From Chrysopilus asiliformis (taxonomy: Eukaryota; Arthropoda; Insecta; Diptera; Rhagionidae): a stretch of 64,000 bases of DNA. The stretch spans positions 39,438,361-39,502,360 of the forward strand of contig OZ035963.1 of NCBI GenBank assembly GCA_964034945.1, written 5' to 3'. Positions 45,801 through 53,430 of the stretch are shown in pieces. The notes under the pieces were generated by a model, which was given only the letters and a program-made list of their open reading frames with translations, did not search any database and had not been told where the DNA came from. A program made the translations under genes and the position numbers. Positions within the stretch are counted from its first letter, which is position 1. Each line of letters opens with the position of its first letter.

Positions 45801-48800
45801 TCTCAAGGAATGTTTTCGCCACTCAAGGAAAACCAGAGGGCAGCAGATTCAAACTGGTGAAATGCTCTAATACCACTTCTTGGAAAATGCAGAACTTCGA
45901 GCTTCTGAAAGGCGCCAAATAATTGGTTCTAAAGCGCTTCATTTCCTACTGAGATGTTCCCTGGTGGGAAAAACTCTCCAGTTGTTTATACCCACTGCCG
46001 AACGGATCAATCCGACCTGATCAGAAATTCACATCAGACAATGTCGGATCGGAGGACTGCAACATCATCGAGAAAAAGTTAAATTTTTATTTAAATAATG
46101 GTGTATTTTGTTTGCTTGTAAAAGACAGGGTGGTCTCTTCAAAAGCAAATCCAAAGCAAATCAAGAGCTCAGAAACGACCAAACTTAGAGATAACGTTTG
46201 GGGATTTAAATCGGCACATAATTTAAACAACTTCGATATATTCCATGGTTTATGAAATTAAGGACATCATTATGCCGCAGTTATGCGGCAGTCACACGAC
46301 GCTGTTTTGCCAGCGCTGCTAGCTGTTTAGCTGTTAGCAGCCGTTTCAGCAGCACCGTGTGAACCCTAGTAGGCTGCTACTAACAGCAGCAGCGCGATGA
46401 TTTTAGCAGCGCTATTGAAGTAGAGACCGTTCTACTTTGCCAGCGCTACTAGGGATCACGTGATCCTGTTGCATGGTTACTGAGCTGTCAAAAGTCTGAT
46501 AAGCGGAAAAGTTTGTTTATTTTAAGTTGTTATTTTACGTTTATTCATTTAAATTTGTGTGTTACGTTTATTATTTAAAAAATCGCCCAAATTCAAATGT
46601 CAAACGACGGTTTTGCTGTTTGCCAGCGCTACTAAGTTATAAATCGTGTGAACCCTCTCAGTACGCTGCCTGCTGTTGCTATTTGCCAGCGCTACTAACC
46701 CAATATCTAGCAGCGCTGACAAAACAGCGTCGTGTGACTGCCGCATTGGTTAGTAGCGCTGGCAAGTAGCAAAACAGTGGTTTGACAATTGAATTTGGGA
46801 GATTTTTTAAATAATAAACGTAACACACAAATTTAAATAAATAAACGTAAAATAACAATTTACAATAAACGAACTTTACCACTTATCAAACTTTTGACAG
46901 CTCAGAAACAATGTGACAGGGTCACGTGATCCCTAGTAGCGCTGGCAAAGTAGAACGGTCTCTAAAAATCATCTCGATGCTGGTGGTAGTAGCAATGTAC
47001 TAGGGTTCACACGGCGCTGCTGAAACTGCTGCTAACAGCCACTAGCGCTGGTAAAACAGTGTCGTGTAACCACCGCATTAGTTAGCAAGGACATCATTAG
47101 TTTGTTACTCCGGGATTGACTGTGCCCGATAACGTTAAAGCTATACTTTCAACAAAGTTTCCAGAGTAAATTTTATGATGTTTTCGACTGACAGATTCAG
47201 AGCAAGCACTGTCGCAGAATAGAGCAAAGTATTTTTGAACAGATTTCAAGCGGCAGCGATATTGTGATTTCACTTTTAATTACATAAAATTTATAATATC
47301 TACTCTCTGTCTGGGAGTTACTTTGTTATGTCGAGTTTTGTGCCCGAGTAAGGGTCCTTTGGCAATCATGCTCTACCAGAATCCACATGCAGATTTTGGA
47401 AGCAGCGCTTTAAAAGTGATGATTTCGATGTCAAAGACAAAGAACGCGATGGAGCCCCGAAAATGTTTGACTCGATGAGGATCCTTGCCAATAGCTTGAA
47501 GAACTTGCGGAAGTATTGGGAGTTAATCGATCCACTGTTGGAAAACGCGTACATACCATCGGAATGGTTTTCAAAGTCGGTAATTGGCTTCCGCGTAGGT
47601 TGAGAGAAAGATACATTGAGAGACGATTGATTTGGAAGAGTTTCCTGCATCGAATCATTACTCGAAATGAGAAATGGGTGTATTACGACAATCCTAAGCG
47701 TCTCAAAGCTAGTGAGCCCGGCCCTTGCACACCAAACCGAAATGTTCATCCCGCGAAGGTAATTCTGTGCATCTGGTGAGATTTAAAGGGCGGTGTGTAC
47801 TATGAGCTCTTAAAATCGTCAGAAGCCATCAGTGGCAAAGTCTATTGACGTCAACTGATATGTTTGAAGCGGGCTATTGACGAAAAACGTCCGGAATGGA
47901 CTAATAGGCGTAAGAAGTTGATTCTTCTCCACGAGAACGCAAGACCACACGTTGCTAAGCCGGTCAATACAGACCTAGAAGGAATCAACTGGGAAATCCC
48001 ACCCCACCCGCTATACTCCCCAGACATTTCCCCTTCTAATTACCATTTTATTTAGATCGATGAAATCAAGTCTTACTGGAATGTGGTTCTATTCAGATGA
48101 GTTCCATTCGTATACGAAAGAGCAGGCCTTCTTCACTCAAGAAATTCGACTTTTGCCTGAAAGATGGGCTAAGTTTATAGCTTTCAATAGAACATACTTT
48201 AAATTAAAAAAAAAAGATTTTTCACAAAAAAATGCTAAGAACTCATTCCCATAATCAATATTATAAATACTGATTTGAAAATTTTACAAAAGGAGATAAG
48301 ATTTCCGTGCACTAGTTGAGGATAATAACTCAAAACGGCCAAAAAGTCTGTTACGTGACTATGGTTGTGACATGACGATACTTAAGTGTATACTTTTTAT
48401 AAGGGGAGGGGGGAATAAATCAGTCGATATTAATAATTTTCGCCGTTAATATTTCAATTAATAAAAAACAAGTTTAAAGGAAGTTTAAGGTCTCTAGTTC
48501 CATCTGTTCGCCGTAAATAACCTTAAATATATGATCGGGGTTAGTGGTTCACATTTAACCATTTCGTGGACACTACTCTTTAGAGTGTGCTACCCAGAAT
48601 GTCACATATCGTGCTGCTCGGGAGTATCACAAAAAAAAAATAAACTATATATTTCATGGAATTATCAATCTTTCTGTACATTCGTATCGACGCTACAATA
48701 TTTTGCAGTTCTGAAGGAACTCTACTTCCTAATGAGTTTTACACATTATTTTTTTGTTAAATGTTGAAAGTTGTATTGCAATTGAATTTCTTAATTTTCC

Positions 48801-49952
48801 AAAACCACTGTTTTCAAAAATTTCTAAAAGCACGTTGTACGGACACCATTAGAGTTTAAGTTTTCTGTCTCCAGTTTACTTTTTTCCTTATTACTGGTGG
48901 GAGTTGCTTGTTTTGATTTTTTTAATTTTCAAATGTTTCTATTATTTTTAAGAAAAAAATATTTTAATAGCACCCACCCTCGGTCTTCGGCTTAAATACA
49001 CAATGATGTCCTTAAATTTATCCGTGTTATGTATTTAAGCGTGTAAAATTTAACGTGATTTTGACATTTGTGAACTTAAAAATGGACACATTTATGCATT
49101 TAATGTAATTATCCGAGTTGCATTTAAGCCCACTCTACTGTACTGTCATACTGATGAGATTATAGCAGATTTATTTACAAAGCTATTATGTATTAGTAAA
49201 CATCTAGGAGGAGTGTTGAATATTAGCATAAAACATAATTGTCAGTGATTAAAAAATCAAATTATAAAAAAAAATTCTTTTTAACGTTAAAATTTGTTTT
49301 TTTTTTTCAATTTTATCTACTCTGCTATATTGCACTGTTCTATATAATTCGCCAGTATAAACATAGTAATGGTTGGTTTTACAATTTAATTGCAATTTCA
49401 GCGTTTTGAATTTGGTACTTTTACCTTATTTTCACAATTTTTTGACAGTTTTCCTTCAATCCTTTAACTTTGTAAAAGCGTTCTGAATTTGGTTCATTTA
49501 CCTTATATTTCGAGATATGGCTCTCGACGTTTCAAAACATTCAATAATTCAAATTTACGTTAACCCCTTTCGATCCAACTTATAAAGGTACGACTGCATA
49601 TAGACAATCCAAAAAAAGATTACGTATTGCCGTAATACGTAAATGTGAGAAGATAGGGAATAATTCCAAATTAAGTTAAACTTACTTTACTAGTATTTTT
49701 TTCGGCTAAGGTTGACAATGAAGTGTTAACTGTGGTGCTCGAACTAGATACTGTACTATTCAAAGTAGAGTTAACTGTTGCTGAAGCGGTATCAGATACA
49801 ATTGAATTTTTTGAAATACACTGTGAGGATGTTTCACTAGAACATACATTGTTCTTATTATTGCTAGTACTCTCGTTCACTCCACCATCATTTTCGTAAG
49901 ACGCAATTTTATCGGGAGCCTTCGGATGGCCAAGTTCCGGAGACGGTGCCAT
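27746..49952 (-). CDS. Large six-exon host gene, uncharacterised protein
   Basis: This is the only convincing host gene: six proposed exons joined in phase encode about 1423 aa. I do not recognise it. In order the protein has a Ser/Thr/Asn-rich N-terminus (exon 1); a short charged segment with LDDSALKELLDEAYSYK (exons 2-3), the most domain-like part, probably helical; a Leu-rich helix with SLQDLFEAAHNDLLLD; and a Lys-rich stretch including GEDTVENLLKFIE. A very long Ser/Asn-rich disordered middle follows (with QSYADIAK and DKWPTV), and then an acidic C-terminal part with DEWLPEDDCGW. No membrane segment or signal peptide is seen. It is probably an intracellular, possibly nuclear, adaptor-like protein; that is inference. 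All introns have GT-AG ends. Introns 2-4 are 54-55 bp, intron 1 is about 17.1 kb and full of transposons, and the last holds a MITE. The first five exons are well supported, the last less so. Confidence 0.82.
27875..28471 (-). mobile_element. 597 bp MITE in the last host-gene intron
   Basis: TIRs CACCAATACCTC...TTTGCGTC and its inverse GACGCAAAGCGAGGTATTGGTG, flanked by TA (27873-27874, 28472-28473), a Tc1/mariner-type TSD. GACGCAA/TTGCGTC motifs recur inside. It begins 23 nt after the splice donor of exon 5. If the intron were retained, translation would enter the element and stop at 28411, adding about 28 residues. Confidence 0.85.
28497..31458 (-). CDS. Host gene exon 5 (large exon)
   Basis: A 2962 nt exon. 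It opens in phase after an acceptor at 31459-31460 (residues KQFDENGNSVSLPYTSG), then runs Lys-rich, then as a long Ser/Asn/Thr-rich stretch, then acidic. It ends G|GTAAGG with donor at 28496-28495, phase 1. An internal Met at 31392 exists, but splicing support makes the upstream exons part of the same CDS. Confidence 0.88.
31514..31807 (-). CDS. Host gene exon 4
   Basis: 294 nt, phase 0 at both ends. Acceptor TTCTATTAG before 31807, donor GTATGT at 31513. It encodes 98 residues with ISFTSLERGK and SKSPTILFPTSK. The intron to exon 5 is 55 bp. Confidence 0.87.
31862..32401 (-). CDS. Host gene exon 3
   Basis: 540 nt, phase 0 at both ends. Acceptor ATATTTCAG before 32401, donor GTAAAA at 31861. 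It starts QLLKKVEREKDDSFSF and contains GGSLQDLFEAAHNDLLLD and a basic RNRRHH patch. The intron to exon 4 is 54 bp. Confidence 0.87.
32456..32557 (-). CDS. Host gene exon 2
   Basis: 102 nt (34 codons), phase 0 at both ends. Acceptor CCATTTAG before 32557, donor GTAATT at 32455. It encodes KLRHLDDSALKELLDEAY followed by SYKNPKDRENKSEMFL, a compact charged helix that continues smoothly into exon 3. Confidence 0.82.
33971..34950 (+). mobile_element. R2 repeat, copy d, with nested SINE
   Basis: Left block CATAACAAAAACTATACTTG at 33971; GGGGGTACCCCC near 34580; CGGA tract 34704-34750; right end CACCATACGGGTAT at 34950. About 60 bp comprising the CGGA tract plus ATGCAAAAATTAATTATTTT is tandemly duplicated (34730-34855). 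Confidence 0.8.
34011..34365 (-). repeat. tRNA-derived SINE, copy b
   Basis: Reverse-strand copy of the SINE at 356-709, same tRNA-like head and body; T-rich tail (complement of the A tail) at 34011-34024. Inserted in the left part of R2d. Confidence 0.85.
35021..35329. repeat. Inverted repeat with GCCATTTTGAA blocks
   Basis: GGTCAAAAAAGATAAAATTC at 35021 and GACTTCAGATTCG/CGAATCTGAAGTC blocks fold back onto each other around about 35180. It contains repeated CCGCCAT(A)TTG motifs. Confidence 0.7.
35310..35711. repeat. Two-copy tandem repeat, 201 bp unit
   Basis: Units 35310-35510 and 35511-35711 both run from AAATTTAATC to TATCAGTTGTGG and look essentially identical, indicating a very recent duplication or a collapsed/expanded assembly unit. 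Confidence 0.9.
35712..36613 (-). mobile_element. R1 repeat, copy c
   Basis: Reverse-oriented R1: ACTTTCTTCTACGGAG complement at 36600-36613, the CTGACAGACTGACAG tract at 36440-36485, and the GTAGATTTTGTAGAAG end near 35730. Joins the 201 bp tandem repeat at its 3' side. Confidence 0.72.
36698..38372 (+). mobile_element. Tc1-like transposon, nearly full length
   Basis: TIRs CAGTGGCGAGAAT...GTAAATAGGG at both ends, TA flanks (36696-36697, 38373-38374). It contains a Tc1 transposase pseudogene with recognisable N-terminal HTH and DD34E motifs. Total 1675 bp. Confidence 0.93.
37024..37979 (+). pseudogene. Tc1 transposase (DD34E), frameshift and stops
   Basis: Starts MGRGQHITPFQRLKIL and carries an N-terminal paired-like HTH region (VEIAKKMKISVNAVHQ). 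All three catalytic motifs are visible: Asp in VVFTDESKFN, Asp in QADNDPKHTS, and Glu in SPDLNPIEMLW with the expected 34-residue spacing. Two kinds of damage are present. A 22 bp tandem duplication (AGAATGATTCACAGACTATCGG, units from 37225 and 37247) shifts the frame. After VSVMK, two codons that are normally Trp and Gln read as TAG and TAA. The 3' end appears to finish at a TGA near 37977. The family usually has about 340 aa and the remains cover nearly all of it. The catalytic residues survive, so this copy was lost recently compared with the mariner at 47.3 kb. Confidence 0.92.
38448..38879 (+). mobile_element. 432 bp MITE with spliced mini-exon
   Basis: TIRs AGGGCTATTCACTCTT and AAGAGTGAATTGCCCT, with AAT flanks (38445-38447, 38880-38882). 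TCGTAG/CTACGA motifs are repeated subterminally. Internally an ATG opens a short exon (MDIGK) followed by GTAAGT, and CAATTTAG precedes a Lys/Arg-rich block (VKKINKRVKNLRQ). The GGGC-N-ATTCAC termini and 3 bp TSD suggest PIF/Harbinger. Confidence 0.8.
39567..40496 (+). mobile_element. Pogo-like element with zinc-finger remnant
   Basis: TIRs GGGGAGACTGGTCCT and AGGACCAGTCTCCCC continue into TTGTCACAA; TA flanks at 39565-39566 and 40497-40498. GTTGTCACA motifs recur throughout. The interior retains only the C-terminal zinc-finger-like piece at about 40098-40263; HTH and DDE regions are missing. Non-autonomous. Confidence 0.82.
40098..40263 (+). pseudogene. C-terminal zinc finger of a pogo/Tigger-type transposase
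   Basis: The frame around 40105 reads EELLCVVCYETW, then GCVQCIKCRLWAHDRSAG, then a Cys and NYAGND. The C-x2-C ... C-x2-C-x2-WAH pattern is the PHD-like tail found at the end of many insect pogo-type transposases. The next expected Cys after WAH is Ser here, so the finger is degenerate. It is open only for about 50 codons. Confidence 0.65.
40681..40845. repeat. Hairpin MITE, 165 bp
   Basis: AGCCTGTTCACATTGGTTG at the left is mirrored by CAACCAATCTGAACATGGTCT at the right; arms of about 78 bp with a tiny loop near 40763. A partial relative lies near 9701. Confidence 0.85.
40874..41805 (+). mobile_element. P-element-like transposon relic with THAP domain
   Basis: TIRs of about 36 bp: CAAGGTGTATCAACTAGAGA and, inward from the right, CAATGTGTATCAACTAGAGA, both continuing GGTGGAGTACTCCCGT. 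The flanking direct repeat is GGATGTACG (40865-40873, 41806-41814); 8 bp of it would match P-element practice. It encodes a THAP domain but no visible RNase-H transposase core, so it is a shortened, non-autonomous copy (932 bp). Confidence 0.8.
41045..41265 (+). pseudogene. THAP domain (C2CH zinc finger), degenerate
   Basis: From ATG 41045 the frame reads MPKC, a stop in place of a residue, then SVRENKCPAKKTFHQYL, KNKELRKKWLRFC, another stop, and finally DNASLALCSLHFDSSAFE. This follows the THAP pattern: N-terminal M-P-x-C with a second Cys, F-x-x-(F/Y)-P/L, the x-L-R-x-x-W-L helix, and the C-S-x-H-F signature. THAP domains bind DNA and form the N-terminus of P-element transposases. The two stops make it a pseudogene. 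A GTAAGT donor follows near 41280, suggesting the original gene was spliced. Confidence 0.82.
42104..43108 (+). mobile_element. R2 repeat, copy e, with nested M1 hairpin
   Basis: Left block at 42104, GGGGGGTACCCCCC near 42413, CAGA/CGGA tract 42921-42972, right end CACCATACGGGTATAAAA at 43108. M1 is inserted at 42455-42837 in the AACTTAGCCTCGC segment. A partial internal duplication of the TATCAAAATTCCACT segment occurs near 42186-42260. Confidence 0.82.
42455..42837. mobile_element. M1 perfect-hairpin MITE, copy a
   Basis: A 383 bp near-perfect palindrome from TGCTACATTTACACGAATG to its inverse, with a short loop near 42646. TTA flanks (42452-42454, 42838-42840). Other R2 copies show the empty site AACTTAGCCTC. 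Almost identical to the copy at 58542-58925, so amplification was recent. TTA/TAA TSDs point to PIF/Harbinger mobilisation. Confidence 0.92.
43268..44890. mobile_element. Large foldback element, about 0.6 kb arms
   Basis: ATATGGTGAATTCCAC at 43268 and GGAGTTCACCATAT near 44880 bound inverted arms (43268-43856 and 44256-44890) that match along their length, including GGCGAAAACTGGAAATCAC and its inverse. The spacer holds a truncated R2 copy. No TSD identified. Confidence 0.82.
44003..44255 (+). mobile_element. R2 repeat, copy f, truncated
   Basis: Only the left portion of R2 (CATAACAAAAGCTATAATTG to about the GGGGGATACCCCCC block). It lies in the foldback spacer and abuts the right arm. Confidence 0.7.
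44894..45730 (+). mobile_element. hAT-like MITE, 837 bp
   Basis: Termini CAGGGACGGGAAACG and CGTTTCCCATCCCTG, with many TAACGTTATAACG / ACGTAACGAAAT motifs near both ends. The flanks (ATATATGT / ATATAAAT) are only an imperfect 8 bp repeat, in AT-rich DNA. Non-coding. Confidence 0.78.
45731..46259. other. Region without supported genes
   Basis: Higher G+C than its surroundings, but no ORF or domain that I can support. Confidence 0.4.
46273..47086. mobile_element. Foldback element with AGCGCTGGCAAA motifs
   Basis: ATGCGGCAGTCACACGACG near the left end and its inverse near 47050-47080. Arms of about 330 bp fold around a loop near 46640-46740 that holds further inverted GCCAGCGCTACTA units. The flanks share a long direct repeat AAGGACATCATTA (46260-46272, 47087-47099). 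A TSD of 9 bp or more with long TIRs would fit a Mutator/Foldback-type element. Confidence 0.75.
47328..48225 (+). pseudogene. Mariner transposase relic (DD34D family), catalytic Asp lost
   Basis: Starts MSSFVPE then a stop. It resumes with RFKSDDFDVKDKERDG, an HTH remnant (LGVNRSTVGKRV), LHRIITRNEKWVYYDNPKR, VYYELLK, LLHENARPHVAKPV, SPDISPSNYHFI and finally LLPERWAKFI, all in mariner order but scattered over frames with stops. The three catalytic Asp positions of DD34D (the D of xGDEKW, of LHDNARPH and of PSDYH) read Asn, Glu and Asn, so none remains. Flanking TIRs could not be identified. An old, inactive copy. Confidence 0.9.
49686..49952 (-). CDS. Host gene exon 1 (start codon exon)
   Basis: 267 nt from ATG 49952 (MAPSPELGHPKAPDK...) to a strong donor GTAAGT at 49685-49680, phase 0. 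It matches exon 2 in phase across a 17.1 kb intron. The encoded segment is Ser/Thr/Asn-rich and disordered, like the rest of the protein. A possible acceptor (TACATTTTAG) about 60 nt upstream suggests an additional 5' UTR exon outside. Confidence 0.72.
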
Positions 49953-51551
49953 AATGCCTGATGGACTTTCGTGAACGGTATGATTTTTGATGCTATAGAA
50001 TTAAAGAAGCCTAAAATGTAAAATTTGAGTCAGTAGAAAAAGTCTCGTTTTATCCAGAATCACACCTTTTTTTCTGTAAGTTACGTTCCTCAGCTTTTAT
50101 TTACTTTTTCATTGTTCCGTGTTTTATGCATCAATCACTCTATATTTTAGTAAGAATGACGAAAAAAAGGCCAAGACAAAAGGTAGTCGTATGGTTTTGC
50201 AAAAATCTTTTTGCATTACTTGCACGTTTTAAAAAAATAAATCAGATTCATCACTTTTCTATGTTCATATCCGCATTTGTGTTAAAATGTCTCCCCTTGC
50301 AAGTTCTTTTTATTAAAGTCATTTGTAAAAAGTCAACCCGCCATTTAAATTACACAACCACAGACAGAAATCTGTCACACATGTAAAAATTTATATGCGG
50401 AAGGCTCTTATTAAAATATTTTCAACTTAAAAATTTTCGCTAAAAATATTGAAATTCAATTCATAATCTTTTGCATCCCGATCACTTCCATTGGGTATTG
50501 CACTCAAGCAAGCACAAGGAAAACTACGAACTTTTACAAATTTCGACCCTTGGTTCTTGATCGATTCCACTTCATTTTGGGGAATGACGTTAACATCAAA
50601 GCAAAATTATATTTTCCTTTGACTTTCACATAAATAAATTTTTGAAAAACTCGTTTAATTTAAGTAATCGTCCTTGCAATGAACTTTTTCATTAAAAAAG
50701 ACATGCTTTTTTCAGCACTAAAAGACTGGACAACAAAATGGCTCCGCACTTAATTCCAAGAGGAAAGAACGGGACAGGGAATGTAATTAAAAAAACTCGT
50801 CTAGAATTTCAAATAATCTGTAAGTTGCGACTACACGAGTCAGCTGAAAAATTAACGATGTTTACACGGGTCGACTATAGAGTACCTCAATAGTTGTGTT
50901 TATGCGCAGGTCCGAACCGGTTTGGTCGGACCAATTTTGCAGCACGTCAATGACCGAGTTTACCTCGCATGCCCATTCCAATTTGGTAACACTCAATTAG
51001 TCAAGTGGCCAAATAAGTTACTGTATATGCCGGAGAGCATTTAAAATATGCTTATCTGTCATTGTATGTTAAATCAAAATGGAAATATTTTTCTCTGCTT
51101 ATAACCAACGTTATTTAGCCACCGTGAGTTATTATTTATTGACATTTGATTTTAAAAAGATAGAAATTTTCCACGAAGTTACGAAAACACAAAAGATGAA
51201 GTTAGATTTCATACAGCTGACTGTGCTAACCCAGTTGGTATTCACTAAACGGGTATATTTAACCGAGTCATATACTAGGTGTATACCTCGAGACCAAATC
51301 AGTGATTTCACCGAGTTGGTACTTCGAGATAAACACGGTCATAGTCTCACTTTTGGATCGGACTTTGGATCAAAACAAAACCATTTATATCCTCAAAACA
51401 AGTTAGTGGTGGTAAATGGGAGTTATTTACTTATTTAGATGACCATACAGAGCAAAACAATTTTTTTAATGATCATATACAGCAAATTTTATGTGTAAAA
51501 TGTTTAATAAATATGTCAACTCAAAATTGAGATTAAGGTGATGCCGCGAGA
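49953..51551. other. Upstream of host gene exon 1; no supported gene
   Basis: The host promoter and any 5' UTR exon should lie here but cannot be pinpointed. At 51079 an ATG opens MEIFFSAYNQRYLAT followed by GTGAGT, with AAAAAGATAG before a second open block, resembling the mini-exons inside nearby MITEs. The enclosing element's ends (TGTTTACACGGG near 50868; AACACGGTC near 51340) are too weak to define. Confidence 0.35.
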
Positions 51552-51560
51552 CTCATTCCA

Positions 51561-51755
51561 CAGAGCTTCTATAGAACAGAGGTTAAAATTGACACTGAGC
51601 GACAAAAAATATGGCGTCAAATATGGGATTTTATCATTAGCACAAGCAGAAAAAAGCTTTCGTAAAGCTTTTGAGCTAATGATAAAATCCCATATTTCAC
51701 GCCATATTTTTGTCGCTCAGTGTGATTTTAACCTCTGTTCTATAGAAGCTCTGTG
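51561..51755. mobile_element. Hairpin MITE, 195 bp
   Basis: CAGAGCTTCTATAGAACAGAGG is mirrored by CCTCTGTTCTATAGAAGCTCTGTG; arms of about 95 bp. Direct flanks CTCATTCCA (51552-51560, 51756-51764). An 8-9 bp TSD suggests a hAT- or Mutator-type source. Confidence 0.85.
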
Positions 51756-51815
51756 CTCATTCCATACTAGTACTTTAGACCAAATTAGTCCGCACATAAA
51801 TAACCGTGATTAATT

Positions 51816-52041
51816 GGGCGCACTCACGGTCTCAATGGTTGAGGAATTTGTCCAACAGTTGAGAGATTTACTCATCATAACCACTGATCAGACGCCATTT
51901 TTTGTATCGAAAAATTTCTGCGATACTTTGATGAGTAAAACCGATTAGTAAAATTTTGACGATAACAGCTGTTTAATGTATCGAGACATTCACGAGAACT
52001 CATCGAGATTTACTCAACCGTTGAGTACAGTGAATGCGACC
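51816..52041 (+). mobile_element. E2 element, short copy (Harbinger-like)
   Basis: Ends GGGCGCACTCACGG and CAGTGAATGCGACC, ATT flank on the left (51813-51815) and ATT at 52042-52044. Its interior supplies the empty-site sequence (CTGATCAGACGCCATTTTTTG on the opposite strand) for E3a at 59497-60302. Confidence 0.8.
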
Positions 52042-52044
52042 ATT

Positions 52045-52785
52045 GAGCCTGTTTACATCAGGACTCATTTTGAGGCGTCACGTCATTCGCTCCGGCCAAG
52101 TGATGGTGAGGGACGAAGTGGGGAGGGAAACCAAAAAGAGCGAACGAAATTTAGATTCATTTAAAATTTTCAGTCGTAAACCAGTTTGAGTCTTGTTTTG
52201 CTTTTATTTGTCATTTCGTTGTTTGCTGTGGTGTCGTGCACATCTAAAAATTCCGAGTTTTCTTCTTTAGATTGGCACAAAAATAGAGCCGTTGCTGATG
52301 AAGCATATAATAAACTTGTTACTGCAATTATTATATCGCTCACCGACTGCAATAGTGGCACAACTCATTTTTTTCAGTTTCGAGATATAAGCGATTAAAA
52401 ATCATGCCTTTTTTTCAATTTGGTAGAAAAGCGAAGAAGGTTTAATAGCGTTATCGTCATCTTTCAAAATAATACCAATTTTACAAAATTGTGGAGCATT
52501 GAATTTTAATCATAATGGCGTTCACAGTTTAAATTTGCATTTTTTTGAGTTGTGCCACTATAGTCGCCGGTGAGCGATATGATTCAGATATGATCCATAT
52601 TTTCATTAAACTTAACAAATTTCACTGCAATCATTTCACAACTCAGTTAAATTTTGAGGTTATTTTCATCCCAATATCTTGAACGTCAAAACGGCGAAAG
52701 ACGTAGCGAATGAAAAAGGCGAACCGTGTGCAAAAAATGACGAAAGACGTGACGCTTAAAAAAAATGCCTAATCTAAACAGGCTC
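52045..52785 (+). mobile_element. 741 bp MITE with ATT TSD
   Basis: TIRs GAGCCTGTTTACAT and, inward from the right, GAGCCTGTTTAGAT; ATT at 52042-52044 and 52786-52788. It sits in the TSD of the E2 short copy. It carries an open frame of 70 codons (52186-52398) with a hydrophobic N-terminus and a CTSKNSEFSSLDWHKNRA segment, unrecognised, possibly captured. Confidence 0.8.
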
Positions 52786-52844
52786 ATTGGTGCAGGAAGG
52801 CGTCTGACTTCACCAAATTTTGATTTTGAGGAAGTGGTAATGAT

Positions 52845-53294
52845 CCCAGTGAAAAATTATTAAGGCATTATAGCTAAGGTATCTTTAAGACATGAGACAA
52901 GTAATATAAAAGCCTCCAAATTAAAATGAGATGGAAGTTCATCTCAGAAAAAACGCGCCTTTTTATGCGTGTGTTGGAAAAGTGAACTAAAAGTTATATG
53001 TCAAAAGATTTTTGTTGAAGTTTTGTGTTGGCTGGCAGGAGAATTTAAACGAAAGTAATAGAAATTTATTTACAAAATATATTTAAATCCTCATTTTAAG
53101 CAAAGCTTTTACCATATCTAAGCAATCAGCGCCATCACCGGTAAAAAAAAAAAACATCCATTAATGTTGCGTTAGTATTAAGGCCTTATATAAGAGGAAA
53201 TGGCCATGCAAAATTAAGGCAACAATAAGGTAACTTTAATGCATTAGGATAATGCCTTTATAATGCCTTAATAAGGCATTTTTTGTTCACTGGG
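52845..53294 (+). mobile_element. E1 element, copy b (CCCAGTGAA termini)
   Basis: Ends CCCAGTGAAAAATTATTAAGG and CCTTAATAAGGCATTTTTTG...TTCACTGGG. Flanks AT/AT, and also ATGAT/ATGAT. Subterminal AAGGCATTA units are repeated at both ends. 450 bp, non-autonomous. Confidence 0.85.
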
Positions 53295-53430
53295 ATGATA
53301 CGAAAAGAAGAACGAAAAGTAACCCAGTGAAAGGTGTCTTCAAGACGTCTTTAAAGACGTCTTCAATGCCAGTCTTGAAGACAAAGTACAGACGCTCGCA
53401 AGACCAACGCCCAGAGCATGTCTATCTTAA

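Larger units (their letters stand above)
32558..49685 (-). other. Host gene intron 1 (17.1 kb, transposon-filled)
   Basis: Between the exon 1 donor and exon 2 acceptor. It contains, in coordinate order: R2d with a SINE, inverted and tandem repeats, R1c, a Tc1 element, a MITE, a pogo-like element, a hairpin, a THAP-bearing element, R2e with M1, a large foldback, a hAT MITE, another foldback and a mariner relic. 32600-33970 and 48226-49685 show no supported feature beyond diverged repeat scraps (e.g. 32870-32960, related to 24770-24890). Confidence 0.7.

Noticed and set aside
50868..51350. A discrete MITE around the MEIFFSAYN mini-exon
   Set aside because: Candidate inverted ends (TGTTTACACGGG / CGAGATAAACACGG) match too poorly and no TSD was found.
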